A stretch of 14,531 nt of DNA from assembly GCA_035267815.1 (NCBI GenBank), contig DATFLK010000134.1, forward strand, positions 1 through 14,531, read 5' to 3'. Both the position numbers and the translations under genes were made by a program. Source of the DNA: DATFLK01 sp035267815 (lineage in GTDB: Bacteria > Pseudomonadota > Zetaproteobacteria > Mariprofundales > Mariprofundaceae). Under the pieces are notes generated by a model. It saw only the letters and a list, made by a program, of their open reading frames with translations. It was not told the origin of the DNA and searched no databases. Below are positions 12,931 to 14,531 of this stretch, in pieces (within the stretch, counting starts at the first letter, position 1; every line of letters starts with the position of its first letter).

Positions 12931-13494
12931 TCAGTAAAACCCCGGTCCGGCGCGGCGGATATGGGCCAGGGAGCGGTGGAATCTTGTCCAGTCCCACTGG
13001 CGACCCGGATCCCATTTGCGTCCCGGTGCCACATCCCGGTGGCCGACGATGCGGTTCCGGCCGATGGCGGGGAAGCGCTGTATCAGGTCGCGGCAGAGTC
13101 TCGCAGCCTCCCGGTACTGGGCAGGGGTGAACGGTTGCTGTTCGTCGCCGATGATTTCGATGCCGATGGAGTAGTCGTTACATCGGGGGCGTTCCTCCCA
13201 ACTGGAGTCGCCCGCATGCCAGGCACGCTGCAGAACGGGAACGAACTGGGTAATCCCGCCCTGCCGATCGATCACGAAATGGGCCGATACCCGAAGCCCT
13301 TCGAGATCGGCAAAGAAGGGGTGTGCAGCATGATCGAGGCATCCCGTGAAGAGCGCTTCCACATGGGTCGGGGAGAACTCCCCAGGCGGCAGACTGATGG
13401 CGTGCAGCACGATCAGGTCGATGTCGGTGCCGGCGGGTCGCTCATCACAGTGGCCGGAGGGCAGAAAGCGCAGGTGCGTCATACACATAATCAT
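12931..13494 (-). CDS. ampD: 1,6-anhydro-N-acetylmuramyl-L-alanine amidase AmpD
   Basis: Cytoplasmic zinc amidase that cuts the peptide from anhMurNAc-peptides during wall recycling, and so controls the muropeptide signal for AmpR-type beta-lactamase induction where present. The 187 residues follow the E. coli enzyme closely: HAISLPPGEFSPTHVEALFTG, DHAAHPFFADLEGLRVSAHF, QRAWHAGDSSWEERPRCNDY, SIGIEIIGD and GHRDVAPGRKWDPG. Zinc ligands are H31, H152 and D162; E114 and K160 are the expected active-site helpers. The ATG at 13494 was chosen because GGAGG lies four bases upstream; the earlier ATG at 13518 has no ribosome site. There is no signal peptide, which fits AmpD rather than a periplasmic amidase. 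ampE does not follow. Confidence 0.96.
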   Translation of the reverse strand: MIMCMTHLRFLPSGHCDERPAGTDIDLIVLHAISLPPGEFSPTHVEALFTGCLDHAAHPFFADLEGLRVSAHFVIDRQGGITQFVPVLQRAWHAGDSSWEERPRCNDYSIGIEIIGDEQQPFTPAQYREAARLCRDLIQRFPAIGRNRIVGHRDVAPGRKWDPGRQWDWTRFHRSLAHIRRAGPGFY

Positions 13495-13586
13495 GCAGCC
13501 TCCGGCCTTGCTTGTCATACATGGCGCGGGATAAGCTGCACAAAGGGTCGTGTCTGCGGCCTGTTTAACGGGAGTGCGGAGGTTTC

Positions 13587-14510
13587 ATGAACGGTCTCGT
13601 ACTGGCCCTGGGCGGCGGCGGCGCCCGTGCGTTGGCCCACATCGGAGTGATCGAGGTGCTCGCACGGGAAGGGATTCCCGTCCAGGCGATTGTCGGTACG
13701 AGTGTCGGTGCGGAGGTCGGTGCGCTCTGCGCGGCCGGTGTCGATATTGCCGAGATCAGGGGGCTGGCCAGCCGTCTCGATTGGGTCTCAACCATGCGCC
13801 TGTTCACCCCCGACTTCTCCGAGGCCGGTCTCTCCACCGGCAAGGGAATCCGCAGTTATCTGGCCCCCTATCTGGAGGGGCGCGAGATCGATCGGATCGA
13901 GGTGGGCTATGCGGCGATCGCGACGGACCTCTATACGGGCGAGGAGGTGGTGCTCGATAGGGGGGATCTTCTGGATGCGGTGCGGGCCAGCATCTCTTTT
14001 CCCGGCCTGTTGTCACCTGTGACCATGGGGGAGCGTTTGCTGGTGGACGGCGGGCTGGTGAATCCGGTGCCGTTCGATGTGGCGAGGCGGCTTTTCGGCG
14101 GGCCGGTGCTGGCCGTGGCGACATATCCCGGAGACAAGCTGACGCAGGAGCAGCCGTTGCCGGCGCCCAAGGAGTGGGAGAAGCGGCTGGACGAGCTTAT
14201 CGGCAAGTCGTGGCTGAGCGGTTCCCCGCAGCTGCTGGCGTGGCTGGAGGGTTTCCGCCGTGTGCGCAACCGTGCCCAGAACCCTGTCGAGGACTTCGGT
14301 ATCAGCGACGTGCTGGCACAGTCCCAGAACATCAGCGAGAAGATGCTGGTGAACCTGCGTGCCCGGCTCTGCCCGCCGGATTTGATGCTGCAGCCCGATA
14401 CCAGCCGTATCGGCATGCTGGAGTTCTACCGCAGCCGCGATGCCATCGCCGCCGGTCGCGAGTCGGTCGAGGCGTCCCTGCCGGAGATTCATCGCCTGAT
14501 CGGCGGCTGA
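13587..14510 (+). CDS. Patatin-like phospholipase, RssA-like
   Basis: A serine acyl-hydrolase of 307 residues, close in size to E. coli RssA (301 aa). The oxyanion-hole glycines are in LALGGGGARALAHIGVIEVL (6-25), the nucleophile elbow is GTSVG with S39, and the catalytic-dyad aspartate is D154 in LVDGGLVNPVPF. The block ATDLYTGEEVVL (112-123) and RASISFPGLLSPV (133-145) are also typical of bacterial patatins. No signal peptide or membrane helix is seen, so it should be cytoplasmic or peripheral. GGAGG at 13578-13582 stands four bases before the ATG. It diverges from ampD with 92 bp between. Substrate unknown. Nothing significant follows: only 21 bases remain in the window. Confidence 0.9.
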   Translation: MNGLVLALGGGGARALAHIGVIEVLAREGIPVQAIVGTSVGAEVGALCAAGVDIAEIRGLASRLDWVSTMRLFTPDFSEAGLSTGKGIRSYLAPYLEGREIDRIEVGYAAIATDLYTGEEVVLDRGDLLDAVRASISFPGLLSPVTMGERLLVDGGLVNPVPFDVARRLFGGPVLAVATYPGDKLTQEQPLPAPKEWEKRLDELIGKSWLSGSPQLLAWLEGFRRVRNRAQNPVEDFGISDVLAQSQNISEKMLVNLRARLCPPDLMLQPDTSRIGMLEFYRSRDAIAAGRESVEASLPEIHRLIGG

Positions 14511-14531
14511 TGGCGCGCCCCCCGGTTTAGT

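Noticed and set aside
14510..14530. ATG overlapping the phospholipase stop (TGATG), suggesting a next operon gene
   Set aside because: The frame stops after six codons (TAG at 14528-14530).

Overview
The window reads as chromosomal housekeeping DNA of a Gram-negative bacterium, GC-rich (by eye near 60%), most likely a proteobacterium. The rod-shape cluster mreBCD-mrdA-rodA, XerC, ApaG, AmpD and AnmK all support this. A small secreted protein of the TIGR04073 exosortase-associated type suggests a lineage with an exosortase/PEP-CTERM system (some gamma-, zeta- or deltaproteobacteria), but I cannot name the genus. I see no tRNA, rRNA, CRISPR array, insertion sequence or prophage.

Layout. The left edge (+) holds the last 28 codons of a GGDEF protein, then xerC and a TIGR04073 secreted protein, closed by a terminator at about 1470-1505. 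On the minus strand a tight operon runs DUF971 - MscS channel - DUF2905 - rnhA (3634 down to 1505). A 94-residue orphan (+, 3701-3985) diverges from it. From 11290 down to 3996 lies a minus-strand chain of seven genes without one intergenic base: mreB, mreC, mreD, mrdA (PBP2), rodA, anmK and a YdjM-type membrane metal-dependent hydrolase. It couples the wall-elongation machine to a peptidoglycan-recycling kinase. Further right come apaG, a DUF2892 membrane protein with a good promoter and terminator, ampD (also peptidoglycan recycling) and, on +, a patatin-like phospholipase.

The unusual part is the 830 bp between apaG and mreB (11291-12120). It holds no conventional gene but carries four tiny minus-strand ORFs of 34-40 codons. 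All share a single-pass membrane motif, G-Y-x2-I-x3-C-L. They form two consecutive pairs, 12043-11776 and 11699-11425. The first genes of the two pairs are close duplicates, about 85% identical over 106 bp including the Shine-Dalgarno. Each pair is headed by a 16-bp palindrome of the CRP type (TGTGA-N6-TCACA; one perfect, one with one mismatch) centred 56-57 bp before the start codon, with a -10-like hexamer at class II distance. I do not recognise these microproteins. They look like a duplicated, co-regulated membrane-microprotein module directly upstream of the cell-shape operon, and are the best candidate here for something undescribed.
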